Shown here: positions 41,201 to 52,586 of the stretch, piece by piece
Position numbering within the stretch: position 1 is the stretch's first letter
Layout of the letters: the number at the start of each line of letters is the position of its first letter
NCBI GenBank assembly: GCA_002077045.2
Contig: KZ111157.1
Coordinates: forward strand, 248,001 to 312,000
DNA from: Rachicladosporium sp. CCFEE 5018
Taxonomy: Eukaryota > Ascomycota > Dothideomycetes > Cladosporiales > Cladosporiaceae
Direction: 5' to 3'
DNA length: 64,000 nucleotides
Notes under the pieces: model-generated
What the model was told of the DNA's origin: nothing
What the model saw: the letters and a program-made list of their open reading frames with translations, nothing else
The model's database searches: none
Position numbers and translations under genes: made by a program

Positions 41201-41672
41201 TGTTCAAAGCAATACAAAACATGGGCGAACCTCATGTCTGGCAAGCTTCGCAGGAATGCATCAAGGCTGCGATGCACAGTACGGTGGCCTTTGACGGGGT
41301 ACCAGACCGCTTAATCGTGACTAACATTCACGGTACGGCACATGCGTAAGTACTCTCTCTTCCTTGGGTCTACTGAGTGTATTGCAACTAACATGTGGCA
41401 GGCAATTCGGCAACATGCTCGTGTTGGCAGCGGCGTACAATCATCAGGTACTGCGCCAGCTTGTACCAGCGGACCGCTTTTCAGAATTGCTCGAGCGCAC
41501 TATACGATTTCTGCGACGACTCTCACCAATCTCGTCGACCTGCAAGCAGGACTGCGGAATTCTGGAGAAACTCAGTCGACACCTGTTCCCTGTGAAGGAC
41601 GACGTCAAGGCGGTGTATCGCAACGAAGGTATAGTGGAGTCGGTCTCGGCATCAAACTCGTTCACCACCTGA
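38262..41672 (+). CDS. Zn2Cys6 transcription factor, contig C copy
   Basis: Exons 38262-39005, 39052-39161, 39210-41345 and 41402-41672 give 1,086 residues, exactly the length and exon plan of 23963-27373. The zinc cluster (ACEQCRQRKQKC, CSFCKESNLSC) is unchanged. Amino-acid changes are few and lie in linkers (TETAE to TENAD, GATSEP to SATSES, DANTI to DATTI, FAESS to FADSS). The strong conservation of the regulatory domain and splice sites supports function of both versions. Most likely an allele. Confidence 0.92.
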
Positions 41673-43406
41673 GTGGTCGAAATAGTCTATCGCAGAGATT
41701 GAGAATGGGCGTCAATCGCTGGCATTGATTCGATGACCGGCAGCACACAATATGACAAACCGGTGTGACAGCCGCCTCACGATTGCCACGAAGCGCCAGG
41801 GAGCCGCCTCACGGTCACGTTGCTGGGTATCTCCAACATTCCGCACACCGCTAAGTCGCCTTTCAAGAAACTCTCTGCAAACTCTATGATCGGTCCACAG
41901 GCGGTATTATAGCACATTACGGCTCCGCGGACCATCGGAGGCAAACGCCTCGCCTCACTATCATACACCACCTTCCCAGATCATCACATCCAACCTCTCT
42001 GATTTTCGGATTCTACTGGCGTTACATGCGTGGGCGGCTCGAGCGTTGTTATTTGATTGCAAAGTTTTGCAGATCTGCGAGGGCGCAAATGTCACCACGG
42101 CTGAGGTGGCAGAACCTGATTGTTTGCGCACGCATGATGGGCGGGCCATGACGTCCTTTCATTTGACAGCACGGAGTTGCGTGGGTCAATGTACGCCGCA
42201 TAGGTACATGTGTATAGTAGTGGCGAGTCAGTAGCATAGCGGAACAGTGCCTAAATGGTATTGTGCACGAGTAAGGATCGCTATCTGTCATTCCGCATGT
42301 CACGCGTGCGTGCTCGTGCTGCCCACGGGGTTGTTCGTCGCGCGATCTACACGTGTGCAGACGCTGATCGCAGACGCCGATCCCAAAATCCAGACCGCAT
42401 CTCGCGTTCGTAACGGCGACGCCTCGCCTATATTGCCGTCTCTCGACCAAGTCATTCCTCGCCACTGAACCTCTGTGCTCGTGCGCTGGTGCGTCTATGG
42501 CGAAGTTCGGTCACGGAGAGCAACACCGCGTGCCGTACCAATACATCGGCATCGGCACGTTAGAAAATGCATACGGCCCGAGTGATGACAGGCCTTGGTA
42601 CCGACTTCCTTTCAACCACGTCATGTCCCATGCACGAGCACTGGTAGTGGAACGCCCTGACCCAGAAAACACTCGAACGTTAATCCCGAGCGCCTGGTCC
42701 CTGGAATCGCCATCTTAGACGCTTAAGCGGCTGGATATGATATGATATCTCGGTCACAGATATTGCGAAATGATTAACCAACGCAGGATTGGAGTCTGCG
42801 CTATGTGGCTTGTCACGTAAAGTATATGCATCCTCGGCTTGAGATCGCACTGGGATGCTCGGAGCGCGGTGCGCTGCGGTGCAGGGATGCGTGTGATCTG
42901 TAACGACTTCAAGGCGGGTAGATGCATGGAAGCACCGTGTGTGGACACGGTATGAGGAGCATACCAGATGGCTCTTCGGGGTGTAGTGATGGTGAATCGG
43001 TGGCGATGCCAGGCATTATGGCGTTCCTTCGACTTTGGAATGAGAGGTAGAGATGCTCAAGTTTCAGTTGGCGCCGGACTGTGGTCCGTCAAGAAATCTC
43101 AGCCAATGAGCAGGGCTTAAGCGCCTGCGAGAGCGCTTCGAGGGCACCGGCATGCACTGAGAGCTCACATTGTCTACGAGATCTCTGCTATCTTGAGGTC
43201 GAGTAAGATGTAGACGCATAGAGACATTCAGGTAGTGTTTCAAAGTATTTCGAGACATTGACGCCGCATATGTGCGTCTCTTGGTGAGCTGGTCCATGTA
43301 TGTAGAATGATTCAGGAACGACGATGAGCCAAACACTGGGTTTATGTTGCTTCGCGAAGGCACTGCTCCATGGTCAACGCAATCCTAAAGTGACCCTGAG
43401 TGCAGC
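41673..43406. other. Gene-free stretch (contig C)
   Basis: Equivalent to 27374-29108. No supported gene. Confidence 0.5.
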
Positions 43407-43886
43407 ATGTCACCCGCTCCCATCACCTCATCCAGCATCACCTGCGACGTCCTCAGTCCAAACACTATCACCCTCAAGAGATCCACTTTCATCGCCGCTC
43501 TCACGACTTGCGTCACCATCACTCTGCTATCCCTCACTGCGCTGGCCGTCATAGCGTTACGCGAACATAATCGGAGGAAGCGCGATAAGAGCGCTCGCGA
43601 CCAAGGCAGGAAGTCCCGATACGTCAACCGCATATCAACGATACGCAAAGAAGTCGACACCTCGTTCTCTAGTCAGTACAGCGGATGCCTGTACGTCGAG
43701 CCGGAGAACCCGTATCTGCAGCCTCAAAGTCCTGTAGAGATGCAGCATGAGGAATGGCCGAGCGTGTTCGAGGTGCCTGCAGTCCCAGCTGTTCCGACCG
43801 AGGCTGCTCGGGTGGATGACAGGGATAGGAAGGGAAGAAGTCTGGTGTTTGATGGCAGAAAAGGGCAATGGTTTCCCAGGCGATGA
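43407..43886 (+). CDS. Small single-pass membrane protein, contig C copy
   Basis: 159 residues, the same length as 29109-29588. The hydrophobic segment and the basic patch after it are kept; changes include VLITL to VTITL inside the membrane segment and QFPVE to QSPVE in the tail. No recognised family. Sequence relaxation is visible, so it could be weakly constrained, but the frame has no break. Confidence 0.62.
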   Translation: MSPAPITSSSITCDVLSPNTITLKRSTFIAALTTCVTITLLSLTALAVIALREHNRRKRDKSARDQGRKSRYVNRISTIRKEVDTSFSSQYSGCLYVEPENPYLQPQSPVEMQHEEWPSVFEVPAVPAVPTEAARVDDRDRKGRSLVFDGRKGQWFPRR

Positions 43887-44338
43887 ACTCGAGAAGGTGG
43901 ACGACAGCGAACGGATCGCTTTCTCGGTGGGATGCTTCATCCCTTCCCCTGTATGTATCAATTGCACCGCGACTGGTCGACAGGTAAAGCGGCGATAGCG
44001 AGAGCGTAGTGGAGTATGTGTCCAACAAACGACAATCGCACTCTCGGTGGACGCCTCAAGTCTCCTGGGCAGCTGGTATCCGCGACAGGACTCGCTCCAC
44101 AGCATAGCGACGCCACTGGAAGTGATATGGGTCGGATTCTATGCAGACGACACGACTGAGCACGGTACGGCATGTCTCCTGACTAGATGTGTGGCGACCG
44201 CATCGCGACTTAGTGCATGTCCAGTTCAGCGCCTCGACAGAGGAGCTAACATTGTCCGCTTCGAAGGGACGTGTAATCAAGGGCCAACCGCTCTATCACG
44301 AACGAGCGCAGCGAAAATGGATGACGACTCCCACCCTT
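43887..44338. other. Convergent intergenic region (contig C)
   Basis: Equivalent to 29589-30041. The left edge of the high-divergence island falls near 44.32 kb. Confidence 0.45.
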
Positions 44339-45985
44339 CTACTTCTTCCCACCCTCCCTCCTCCCCTCCAGCACCTTCATGATATCTCCCATTGAATTAG
44401 CATCGCCCTTCCGCTTCTTCGGCTTTCGCTGCTTCTCCTTCCCGCCTCCCTTACCACCTTCGCTCTCAGAGCCCTCTCCACCGGCATCCTTCCACTCAGA
44501 TAGCTTGATCTTCGTGCCGTCGCCATCCGCATCAGCCTCGTCGTCCAGCCAACTGCTCCCGAAGCCCATGTCCATGTCCTGAAGGTCACGATCATCGTTG
44601 GCGAGCATCTGAGCGCGCTTCTTGCGCTTCGTCGCTTCTTCTGCGGTTGCTGCATCGGCTTCTGGATTGGCGCCGGAGCGGAGAGGATCGAGTTTCGCGG
44701 CTTTCTTGATGACATCCTGGATGCCTGCCATTCGAGCTTGGACGTCTTCTTCAGGTGCTGAGCTGGTGTCGCCGAAGTAATTGCGTTTCGGTGGTGCTGA
44801 GGAGACAGCTGGCAATGCTGCCGGTGAAGCGGTCCGCGGTGGTACTGCTGGGACGATTTCGCCCTCTTCATCGGAGCTCAGATCGTCTGCTGCTGGCGCC
44901 GGTGGCTTGTCGCGTATAGGCACTGCAGCAGCATCGCTCACGTCGCTGTCGTCGTCATCATTGTCATCAGGAAGTGGATTGTAGTCCGCACCCACGCCCT
45001 CGAAGATGTCTTCTTCCTCATCGTCTAAAGCCTGTCCGTCGACCTCGGTCACCGCGGTGAGTGCAGGTACTACCACATCAGCACCGAGCACCGCCTTACT
45101 AGCGTCCGGAGCGTGTAGTACCGCCTGCTCCTCCGCAGTCGGAGCTTTGCGCACTCTCCTCTTCACTTTGCCATCCTCATCTACCGTTACTAGTATTTCG
45201 CGGCCCCTCGAATCGGTCTCCACCCTCGACTTCTTCTTACCGTCCACCTTCGCCCAGCGGTCGTTCAACTTTGGTGCAGCTGCATCTCGCGCCTCCGCAG
45301 CTGCCTTCCTCTGCGCCTTGAGTTCCGCCAGCAGATCGTCCCTTGTCCTCTTCTTACCAGCACCCGTCACTGCAACCACGCCCTTCTTCTCCACCTTCTC
45401 CTTCTTCACCGGCTCGACGACTTTCTCGGCAGCCTTCTCCAGCTCATCTTCGAGATCCTCCTCTCCAGCACGGTCAGCTTCCTCCTCCTTCTTGCCTAAG
45501 CCCATCACATCCTCCCCAGCCTTCACCCTCTCCAACAGCTTTCGATCTAGTCCCTTGATCAAATGCGTATTCTCCACGTTGCCACCAGTGATCTCATCCC
45601 GTAATGCGAAGTAGACCTCAGGACTGATCTGGTCCAGTTTCATCTGCTCCTCTAGCGCCTTCAGCCTCTCCGCCTTGTCATCCACTGTCGTATCCTCGGC
45701 GCGTGCCTTCGCGCGGTCGGTGTAGTCGGCGCCGAACTTTGTACCTCGAGGAGCAGACGACTTGAACTTCTTCGTGGGTCGCAGAGCTGCATGGCGCTCG
45801 CGGACTTGGCGGGCAAAGTCCATGCCTGCACTCCCGTTGGAGAGGTTTCGTGGGGTCATGGGCACAAAGCTGGACTTCTTCCCACCAAGAGCACCGCCAT
45901 TCGTTCTGCTCGATGGAGAGGCCGCAGACCCATCTTGCTCAGCCGATCTGCTCGCCAGCAGCTTACGGAACTCCTGGTTGTTCAT
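44339..45985 (-). CDS. RED-like splicing factor, contig C copy
   Basis: 548 residues, equal in length to the contig B copy. RED-family segments (FVPMTPRNL, THLIKGLDRKLLERVKAG) are unchanged. Dozens of substitutions fall in the disordered middle and C-terminus (for example NNSAGVDFAK to NGSAGMDFAR, and the Asp-rich tract). About 11% base difference was counted in the last 245 bp of the region. Keeping the frame and length at such divergence points to selection on both versions. Confidence 0.85.
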   Translation of the reverse strand: MNNQEFRKLLASRSAEQDGSAASPSSRTNGGALGGKKSSFVPMTPRNLSNGSAGMDFARQVRERHAALRPTKKFKSSAPRGTKFGADYTDRAKARAEDTTVDDKAERLKALEEQMKLDQISPEVYFALRDEITGGNVENTHLIKGLDRKLLERVKAGEDVMGLGKKEEEADRAGEEDLEDELEKAAEKVVEPVKKEKVEKKGVVAVTGAGKKRTRDDLLAELKAQRKAAAEARDAAAPKLNDRWAKVDGKKKSRVETDSRGREILVTVDEDGKVKRRVRKAPTAEEQAVLHAPDASKAVLGADVVVPALTAVTEVDGQALDDEEEDIFEGVGADYNPLPDDNDDDDSDVSDAAAVPIRDKPPAPAADDLSSDEEGEIVPAVPPRTASPAALPAVSSAPPKRNYFGDTSSAPEEDVQARMAGIQDVIKKAAKLDPLRSGANPEADAATAEEATKRKKRAQMLANDDRDLQDMDMGFGSSWLDDEADADGDGTKIKLSEWKDAGGEGSESEGGKGGGKEKQRKPKKRKGDANSMGDIMKVLEGRREGGKK

Positions 45986-46401
45986 GATGATCGCGATCGC
46001 TCAATCAGCATACCTTGCACGAGATCGCTCGATCGTGCATCATGCACGCGACGATACCATCGTTACAAGACTTGGTGTTCAAGTCGAGAGTGTTGATCCG
46101 TATCGACTGCAGTGACTACTGTAGAGTTATGATCTGCCACGTGAAAAGCGGGTCTGCTCTCCACATCGGGAGTACCTGCCAAGACAGAGTTGATGTCACT
46201 TCACCCCGCTGCCCTCCCCCAGTGTTTCTCCGCACTTTGACTGCCCATGACATCCTATCCGGTGAGGTCCACGATGCTATGACTGGGAGCATCGCGGAGT
46301 AGTAAGGACCTGCAATGTAGTATAAGAACGGTGAGTCTCAATGACTCAGGTCAACTTCTCCCTTCTGCTCTATCGTAAGGACTATTCGCGATCCCTCCAT
46401 T
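45986..46401. promoter_or_regulatory. Divergent promoter, RED-like gene and GH43 (contig C)
   Basis: 416 bp. Contains the identical 36-bp CACGTG block at 46129-46164 and a TATA-like TAGTATAAGAA at 46318-46328, both shared with contig B within otherwise diverged sequence. Confidence 0.6.
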
Positions 46402-47738
46402 ATGCGCAACTCTTATATCTACTTCGGTCTGGCGAGTCTGGCGTCTTCCGCCCTTGCTCAATCGAGAAATGCCGCCACCTACACAAATCCGATCTTGGAC
46501 GGAGTCGGAGCTGATCCGTGGGTGATCAAAGATGGCAACGTGAGCGTGGTACTGGACGCCGTCTGCGGAGTAAATGCTCACACAAGCAGATTTACTACAT
46601 GACCTACACCACAAGCACGAACATTACTATACTCAGGAGCAACAGCCTGACAGACTGGAACAATGCTGATGCTGCGCTGGCGTTCGCTCCTCCCGTAGGT
46701 CAAGTCAGATGCTGCTCGATCTCCACTCGCTGAGTATTCCGATACAGTACGGCTTCCCATACTCGACCGATCTATGGGCTCCTGAGGTAAGTGTGGTATC
46801 TCCGAGGCTTCTCCCAACTCGAGTACGGACTCATGACTGTGATACAGTTGCACAAGATCGACGGAAAGTGGCTGATTATATTTACTGCTGACCCAAACTA
46901 CGGTGCGTCTCTCTCCAGGGCCTGCCATTTTTCAAAACAGCCACTGATACGAAGTGCAGACAGTCCACCGCCAGAGATCGATGCATTTTGCCCCTTCAAT
47001 TGTCCCGCAGTGTACCACCGGATGTTCGTCCTCGAGGGCAGCGGCAGCGACCCCTTCACAAGCAACTATACCATGAAGGGCGAACTCAATACCTTCGATC
47101 AGTTCGCAATTGACGGCACGTACTTCCAACACTCGTCCGGATTGTACCACGTATACAGTTGCTGGTACGATGCGTTTTCTTCCTGGCCTGCTATGCTCTG
47201 CATCACTCGTTTAGACGACCCGTGGACCGTAGCTTCCAACGTAACAGAACGTCAGGTCATTTCCGCCCCAACGAACCCCTGGGAGCAAACGCCGTACGGC
47301 AGAGCAGTGAACCACCGCCTCGCATCGAACGAAGGGCCTCAGCAGCTTACCAACAAAAAGACCAACCAGACTTTCATCATTTATTCCGCCGCTCGCAGTG
47401 ACAATCGCAACTACTGTCTCGGCCAACTCGAGCTCATCGGCAACGATCCCATGAACCCACAAGACTGGCGCAAGAACAACGACGGCTGTGTCTTCTACCA
47501 GAACCCTCTAGAGCATGCGTACGGCGTGGGACATGCCAGCTTCACTACTAGTCCTGACGGGAGTGAAGATTGGATCGTTTACCACGGTCTTGAAACAACC
47601 AGTCCTGGATGGGGAGGGCGCACTATTAGGACGCAGAAGTTCACTTGGAATGAAGATGGATCGCCTAAGTTCCCTCGTCCTGGATATGGGCCCTATACTG
47701 TGCCGAGTGGGCAGAATGCCAGTATGGGGATGTACTGA
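46402..47738 (+). CDS. Secreted GH43 glycosidase, contig C copy
   Basis: Exons 46402-46539, 46590-46694, 46748-46786, 46848-46902 and 46960-47738 encode 371 residues. Exon lengths equal those of the contig B copy; introns differ in sequence and slightly in length. Signal peptide (SSALAQ) and the three catalytic markers (DPWVIK, AIDGTYF, NEGPQQLT) are kept. A surface stretch differs strongly: NLCVTKMSDPW in B is MLCITRLDDPW here. Both copies look functional. Confidence 0.9.
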
Positions 47739-48134
47739 TCGTTTGATCATCAAAGAATTGGTCAGCGTACCAGCTACCTTTCGGCCGATAGAAGTTAGGC
47801 CTGCGATGGGGGACCGTCCGGGTCAATGGCTCGAAGCGTCGCTGAGCGCTCGTGTGAGGAACTCAGATACAACTGCCAGATTTGTACACAACGCCGTAGT
47901 CATAGTAGCTAGTCCGCGCCGTGAGAGCAGTGCATTGTTCTACAATCGGAGCTCGGAGTAGTATCAAGGTTGATGCCGTGTGTTGCCCGCCTGCATGCCT
48001 TGAAGCCTACTGTAGTACCGAGGGTAATGTGGCACAAAAAGCGATGTACCTCCACCTTGACATGAGCTCGCATATTATTGCAACAGGGCTGTAGCGACAC
48101 TACTTTGGTCTCATTGATTCGGATCATTACGGTT
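47739..48134. other. Intergenic region, GH43 to monooxygenase (contig C)
   Basis: No coding region seen. Strongly diverged from 33444-33830, with indels. Confidence 0.4.
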
Positions 48135-49028
48135 ATGGCTACTTCGGACCCTTTGTCGTCGCTCGAGGGCGATATGCTCGATGTCGCACCCAGGGTCAAG
48201 GTGGTCGATGGAGATATCAAAGCTACAGATCACATTGAGCGACTACCCAATGTGGCGAATGGAACGAACGGGTCTGTACAGAATAGTCACACCAATGACA
48301 CTGTCAAGCACCAGTGTGATGTGCTCGTTGTTGGTGCTGGGTTCAGTACGTTGATACTGACGTCAAGCTAACTTCATCGCTGTTGAGGCTAACATTATGC
48401 ATCTAGGTGGTATTACAGCCATCCATCGTTTCCGGAAGCTGGGTCTCAAGGTGAAGTGCTTCGAAGCCGGTGGAGATTTCGGTGGTGTATGGTACTGGAA
48501 TCGCTACCCCGGCGCGCGCGTCGACTCCGAAGCACCCTTCTACCAGCTCAACATCCCGGAAGTCTACCAAGACTTCACGTTCTCGCAGCGATTTCCTGGA
48601 CATGTCGAATTGCGCCGGTATATGGCGCATATTGACAAAGTACTCGGCTTGCGTCAAGACGTGACGTTCAACGCACAGGTTATCAGCGCAACGTTCGATG
48701 AGGCGAAAGGCTTGTGGACAATGAAGACTGCCGCGGGCCACGAGGCGACGTGCAAGTACTTGATGCTGGCAAGTGGACTGCTGCATCGGAAGTACACGCC
48801 CGACTTGCCTGGACTTGACAGGTACAAGGGCAAGCTGGTGCACTCAGCGTCGTACCCGGAGGACCTCGACTGCACTGGCAAGAGGGTCGGCCTGGTCGGT
48901 GCGGGCGCGACTGCCGTGCAAATAACGCAGGAGCTGGGCAAGGAGGCGGCCGAACTGACCGTCTTCCTTCGAAGACCGAGCTACTGTCTCCCTATGGGTC
49001 AGCGCAAGATGACTGAAGAAGAGCAGAC
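48135..49028 (+). CDS. Baeyer-Villiger-type monooxygenase, 5' part, contig C copy
   Basis: Exon 1 (48135-48345) and exon 2 to the gap (48407-49028). It has the same FAD motif and GGVWYWNRYPGAR as the B copy and extends further, including the second Rossmann motif GLVGAGATAVQI (NADPH side). Exon 1 carries about 40 differences in 211 bp from B; exon 2 about 8 in 471 bp. It ends in the N gap, and the continuation is in contig D. Confidence 0.88.
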
Positions 49029-49128
49029 NNNNNNNNNNNNNNNNNNNNNNNNNNNNNNNNNNNNNNNNNNNNNNNNNNNNNNNNNNNNNNNNNNNNNNNN
49101 NNNNNNNNNNNNNNNNNNNNNNNNNNNN
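49029..49128. other. 100-N assembly gap 3
   Basis: Exactly 100 N. The next base (49129) is equivalent to 48539 in C and 34235 in B, so the flanking contigs overlap by about 490 bp. Confidence 0.99.
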
Positions 49129-50664
49129 TCTACCAGCTCAACATCCCGGAAGTCTACCAAGACTTCACGTTCTCGCAGCGATTTCCTGGACATGTCGAAT
49201 TGCGCCGGTATATGGCGCATATTGACAAGGTGCTCGGCTTGCGTCAAGACGTGACGTTCAACGCACAGGTTATCAGCGCAACGTTCGATGAGGCGAAAGG
49301 CTTGTGGACAGTGAAGACTGCTGCGGGCCACGAGGCGACGTGCAAGTACTTGATGCTGGCAAGTGGGCTGCTGCATCGGAAGTACACGCCCGACTTGCCT
49401 GGACTTGACAGGTACAAGGGCAAGCTGGTGCACTCAGCGTCGTACCCGGAGGACCTCGACTGCACTGGCAAGAGGGTCGGCCTGGTCGGTGCGGGCGCGA
49501 CTGCCGTGCAAATAACGCAGGAGCTGGGCAAGGAGGCGGCCGAACTGACCGTCTTCCTTCGAAGACCGAGCTACTGTCTCCCTATGGGTCAGCGCAAGAT
49601 GACTGAAGAAGAGCAGACGCAGTGGAAGAGCTTCTACCCCAGTCTCTTCTCGTCCGGACGGGACTCGAGAGTAGGGTTTCCGGCGGATCCAAAGCCGCAG
49701 GGTGCGTTGGAGGTATCTGCTGAGGAGCGAAATGCTTGGTTCGAGAACACGTGGAAACGTGGAGGCTTTCACTACCAGTTGTCAGCTTACAGCGACACGC
49801 TGATCAACAAGGAGTCGAACCGTGTGGTGTACGATTTCTGGGCGTCGAAGGTGCGGGAGAGGCTCACTGATCCCAAGAAGCAGGCGATCATGGCGCCGAG
49901 AGAGCCACCGTACTTCTTCGGCACAAAGCGCAATCCTCTAGAGAATGACTACTATGAGGTGCTCAATCAGAAGCATGTTCAGCTCGTGGATCTGAAAGCC
50001 AGTCCCTTGAAGACCTTCGAAGAGACCGGCATGCGGATGGAGGACGGAGTGTTGCATGAGTTCGACGTGATTGTGCTCGCTACTGGTTTCGATAGCTTCA
50101 CCGGTTCGTTGACGACAATGGGACTGAAGAACAAAGACGGGGTTGACTTGAAGGATCTTTGGAAGGATGGCGTTCACACCTTCTTAGGTTTGACCATTAG
50201 CGGGTTTCCGAACATGTCAGCAACCCTCAGTCGCCTTTTCAGCCAGCTGTACTGATAATACTGCAGGTTCATGTCGTATACACCACAGGCGCCCACGGCT
50301 CTCTCGAACGGCACCACAATCATTGAAGCTCAGGTCGAGACGATCGTGGACATGATCGCCAAGATGGAGCGAGAGAATGTGAAGTCCATTGAAGCCAAGA
50401 AGGATGCCGAAGCGCAGTGGAAGAAGGCGCTCACTGACATGGCGAACATGACTTTGCTGCCGTGAGTCTCGTCCTCGTTGGATCGCTGCGCGAATGGCGA
50501 ATAGCTAACAGTTTCGTAGATATACCAGCTCCTGGTGGGATGGCAGCAACATCCCGGGCAAGAAGGCTGAGGGCATGACGTATATTGGCGGGATCAACAA
50601 CTATGAGAAGGAATGTCGAGCAACTATGGATGGCTGGAAAGGTTTCGAGGTTGTAGCAGCTTGA
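49129..50664 (+). CDS. Baeyer-Villiger-type flavin monooxygenase, 3' part, contig D
   Basis: Exons 49129-50215, 50267-50461 and 50520-50664. It starts in exon 2 at FYQLNIPEVYQDF (the gap removes the start) and continues through YKGKLVHSASYP, GLVGAGATAVQI, the ATGFDSFTGS motif typical of the family and a C-terminal segment (NMFMSYTPQAPT, then PYTSSWWDGSNIPGKK). Introns of 51 and 58 nt join in phase; the first has a less common GTCAGC donor. With the B-copy exons 1-2 the full enzyme is 589 residues. It should use FAD, NADPH and O2 to turn ketones into esters or lactones; the substrate is not predictable. Confidence 0.88.
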
Positions 50665-50837
50665 TTCGGTGATTGAGTTGTGAGAGTGCATTGTTGGCCG
50701 GCATGAGCAGCGCGCTGTGATCCAAGGCTGTTGATCGGTGATCTGCAAGAATATCGGCCTGCGAAGTAAGTCTACGTAGCCGACTCCACCGTCAATCAGA
50801 GCGCCGGTTTTGAGCTTGACTGCTTTACCAAATGACT

Positions 50838-52022
50838 TCAGTGCTTGTCGTCCGAAGTATTTGATGGTTTCGATGCTGGGAATACGTGTCCTAGGTCGCC
50901 CTTCTCGTCCTCGTGCGGCGTTTGACCTGGTACAGCGACAGCGTGTATGGCTGTATCATTGACCGCAGTAGCCTTGACAGTTGCAGGACCTTTCGCAGTG
51001 TCCTGCTTCACAGATGGCAGCACGTCCCCTCTGACCTTCTCATCGTGCCATTTTGACAGATTGAGGGTCTCATCGACTTCCTTCGTCAACTTGTCGATCT
51101 CCTGCTCAAGCTTCTCGTCTTTTGTGAACTCCGTCTGGTTGACTTCTTGCTCGCTAGCAGGTCGCGTCTCTGCCCACAGTGTCTCCAACTCGTCCAGCCA
51201 ACCAAGAGCCTTGGCCAGCTGCCGTACCCCTTCATCGCAGTCCTCCAAGACGACTACATCATCGGCCCTGCTCCCTAGCCCGCCGACGACTTCCTTGTTG
51301 ATCAGCACCCTCACTGCATCTTCGCGAGCCAACTGCGGCAGACTAGCAAATGGCTGCACAGTCAAACTAGTCCCCATCACTATTACAAGATCAGCCTCGA
51401 CAGGTAGCATCCGATGCGCGAAGAACGCTGCCGGGAGCTGTTCGCCAAAGAACACGATCTCGGGTTTGACCAGCCCGTCACAGGAAGGACAGCGTGGAAT
51501 AGTCTTCGCAGCTACATGTTTCTTGATCTCATCCTTGTCGTAAGGTAATTTGCATTCGATACAGCTCTGTTCTGCAAAGCTGCCGTGTGCTTCGACGATC
51601 AAATCCCCGGGCACGCCGGCTTCGCGCTCGAGGCAGTCGATGTTTTGGGTGAAGAGCTTCAATAGTATGCCCTTGTCAGCCAGTAGTCGGATGAACGAAT
51701 GCGCTAGAGTGGGGCGAAATTTGCCTGGGTATAATTCTGCAGCTAGCGTGTAGAAGGGTTCTGGATTCTGGCGGAAGTAGCTGATATCGAACACGGCTTC
51801 CGCGTACGGTAGGTTCAAACGGGCTAGATTCGCGTATAGACCGGTCTTCTCGCTGCGAAAGTCAGGGATGCCTGCCGAAGTGCTGATGCCAGCTCCGGTA
51901 AGTACTACAATCTTCGAGACCGGTCTGTTGAGTATGTAATGAGCTACGCTCTCAATCGAGCGAGACTTGAGCTGTCGAGGCGGGATCGATGGCGAGATTG
52001 GCCGGCTCTCATCCTGGCCCAT
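50838..52022 (-). CDS. HST2: Hst2-type sirtuin, NAD-dependent protein deacetylase
   Basis: A single-exon gene of 394 residues from the ATG at 52022 (MGQDES, the usual Hst2 start); the frame is open further upstream but that part is low-complexity and not needed. Sirtuin motifs appear in order: GAGISTSAGIPDFRS (NAD binding, from residue 43), TQNIDCLE, catalytic His in AHGSF, zinc pairs CIEC and CPSC, KPEIVFFGE and GTSLTVQPF. A charged C-terminal extension of about 110 residues follows. It removes acetyl groups from histones or cytoplasmic proteins, producing nicotinamide and O-acetyl-ADP-ribose. Convergent with the monooxygenase gene. Confidence 0.93.
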   Translation of the reverse strand: MGQDESRPISPSIPPRQLKSRSIESVAHYILNRPVSKIVVLTGAGISTSAGIPDFRSEKTGLYANLARLNLPYAEAVFDISYFRQNPEPFYTLAAELYPGKFRPTLAHSFIRLLADKGILLKLFTQNIDCLEREAGVPGDLIVEAHGSFAEQSCIECKLPYDKDEIKKHVAAKTIPRCPSCDGLVKPEIVFFGEQLPAAFFAHRMLPVEADLVIVMGTSLTVQPFASLPQLAREDAVRVLINKEVVGGLGSRADDVVVLEDCDEGVRQLAKALGWLDELETLWAETRPASEQEVNQTEFTKDEKLEQEIDKLTKEVDETLNLSKWHDEKVRGDVLPSVKQDTAKGPATVKATAVNDTAIHAVAVPGQTPHEDEKGDLGHVFPASKPSNTSDDKH

Positions 52023-52586
52023 CTTGAGTGGCCGATGGGGTTTGTCGTATGCTTGAGGATCGCGATTGCGGCGATTTCCGCTGCCGGTGTTGCTCAGATG
52101 GGGCTTGAACCGGTCACGACCGCCGCCAGCGTCGTTGCGGTGCTGTTTGTGTTTGCGACCTATGTTTACTAGGCTCCAATAGTCAATGCCGTGAGTGGCT
52201 AATGGTGGTGCCTTGGCTACTGTCGTGGAACTCGATGGACCAAGAGTTGATTGTGGGACGATGCGAGCTGAAATCTGGCGGTTCGAAAACTGGGAGTATC
52301 TTTCCAAAATATGTGTCAAACTGTGATCGATTGCATTGAGTCACTGAATTGATGCGTACGTACAGTAGGTAGTAGTCCGACGAGTAGTTCATTTAGTTTG
52401 GTGATGTGAAATCGATCACGTGAACGCACGGACACAGTAGATGTTAGGAGATTGAAAAGGGGACGATGAACGGACTCCTGACCCCAGTTCGTTGTCATGC
52501 AGAGTTTTCCTATGCATCACGCTCAACAGAGTGAGCGGAGACGCTTCATACCTACGATCTATCAAATCTATACCTGCCCCCATCCC
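52023..52586. other. Intergenic region, sterol acyltransferase to HST2
   Basis: Holds the 5' region of HST2 and the 3' end of the sterol acyltransferase gene. Some open sequence upstream of HST2 (52023-52319) is in frame with it but looks non-coding. Confidence 0.45.

Larger units (their letters stand above)
34674..48877. repeat. C copy of the B/C duplicated block (partner 20384-34573)
   Basis: Same gene order and strands as the partner. Where C overlaps D (48539-49028 with 49129-49618) it differs at about five sites, while B and D are identical. C is therefore the odd version out, probably the alternative haplotype. Confidence 0.93.

Noticed and set aside
16254..49028. True tandem segmental duplication of the ATG7-to-monooxygenase block
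   Set aside because: Every duplicate boundary falls on a 100-N gap, and contigs B and D share an identical 339-bp overlap that bypasses C; overlapping haplotype contigs explain this better, though reads are needed to settle it.
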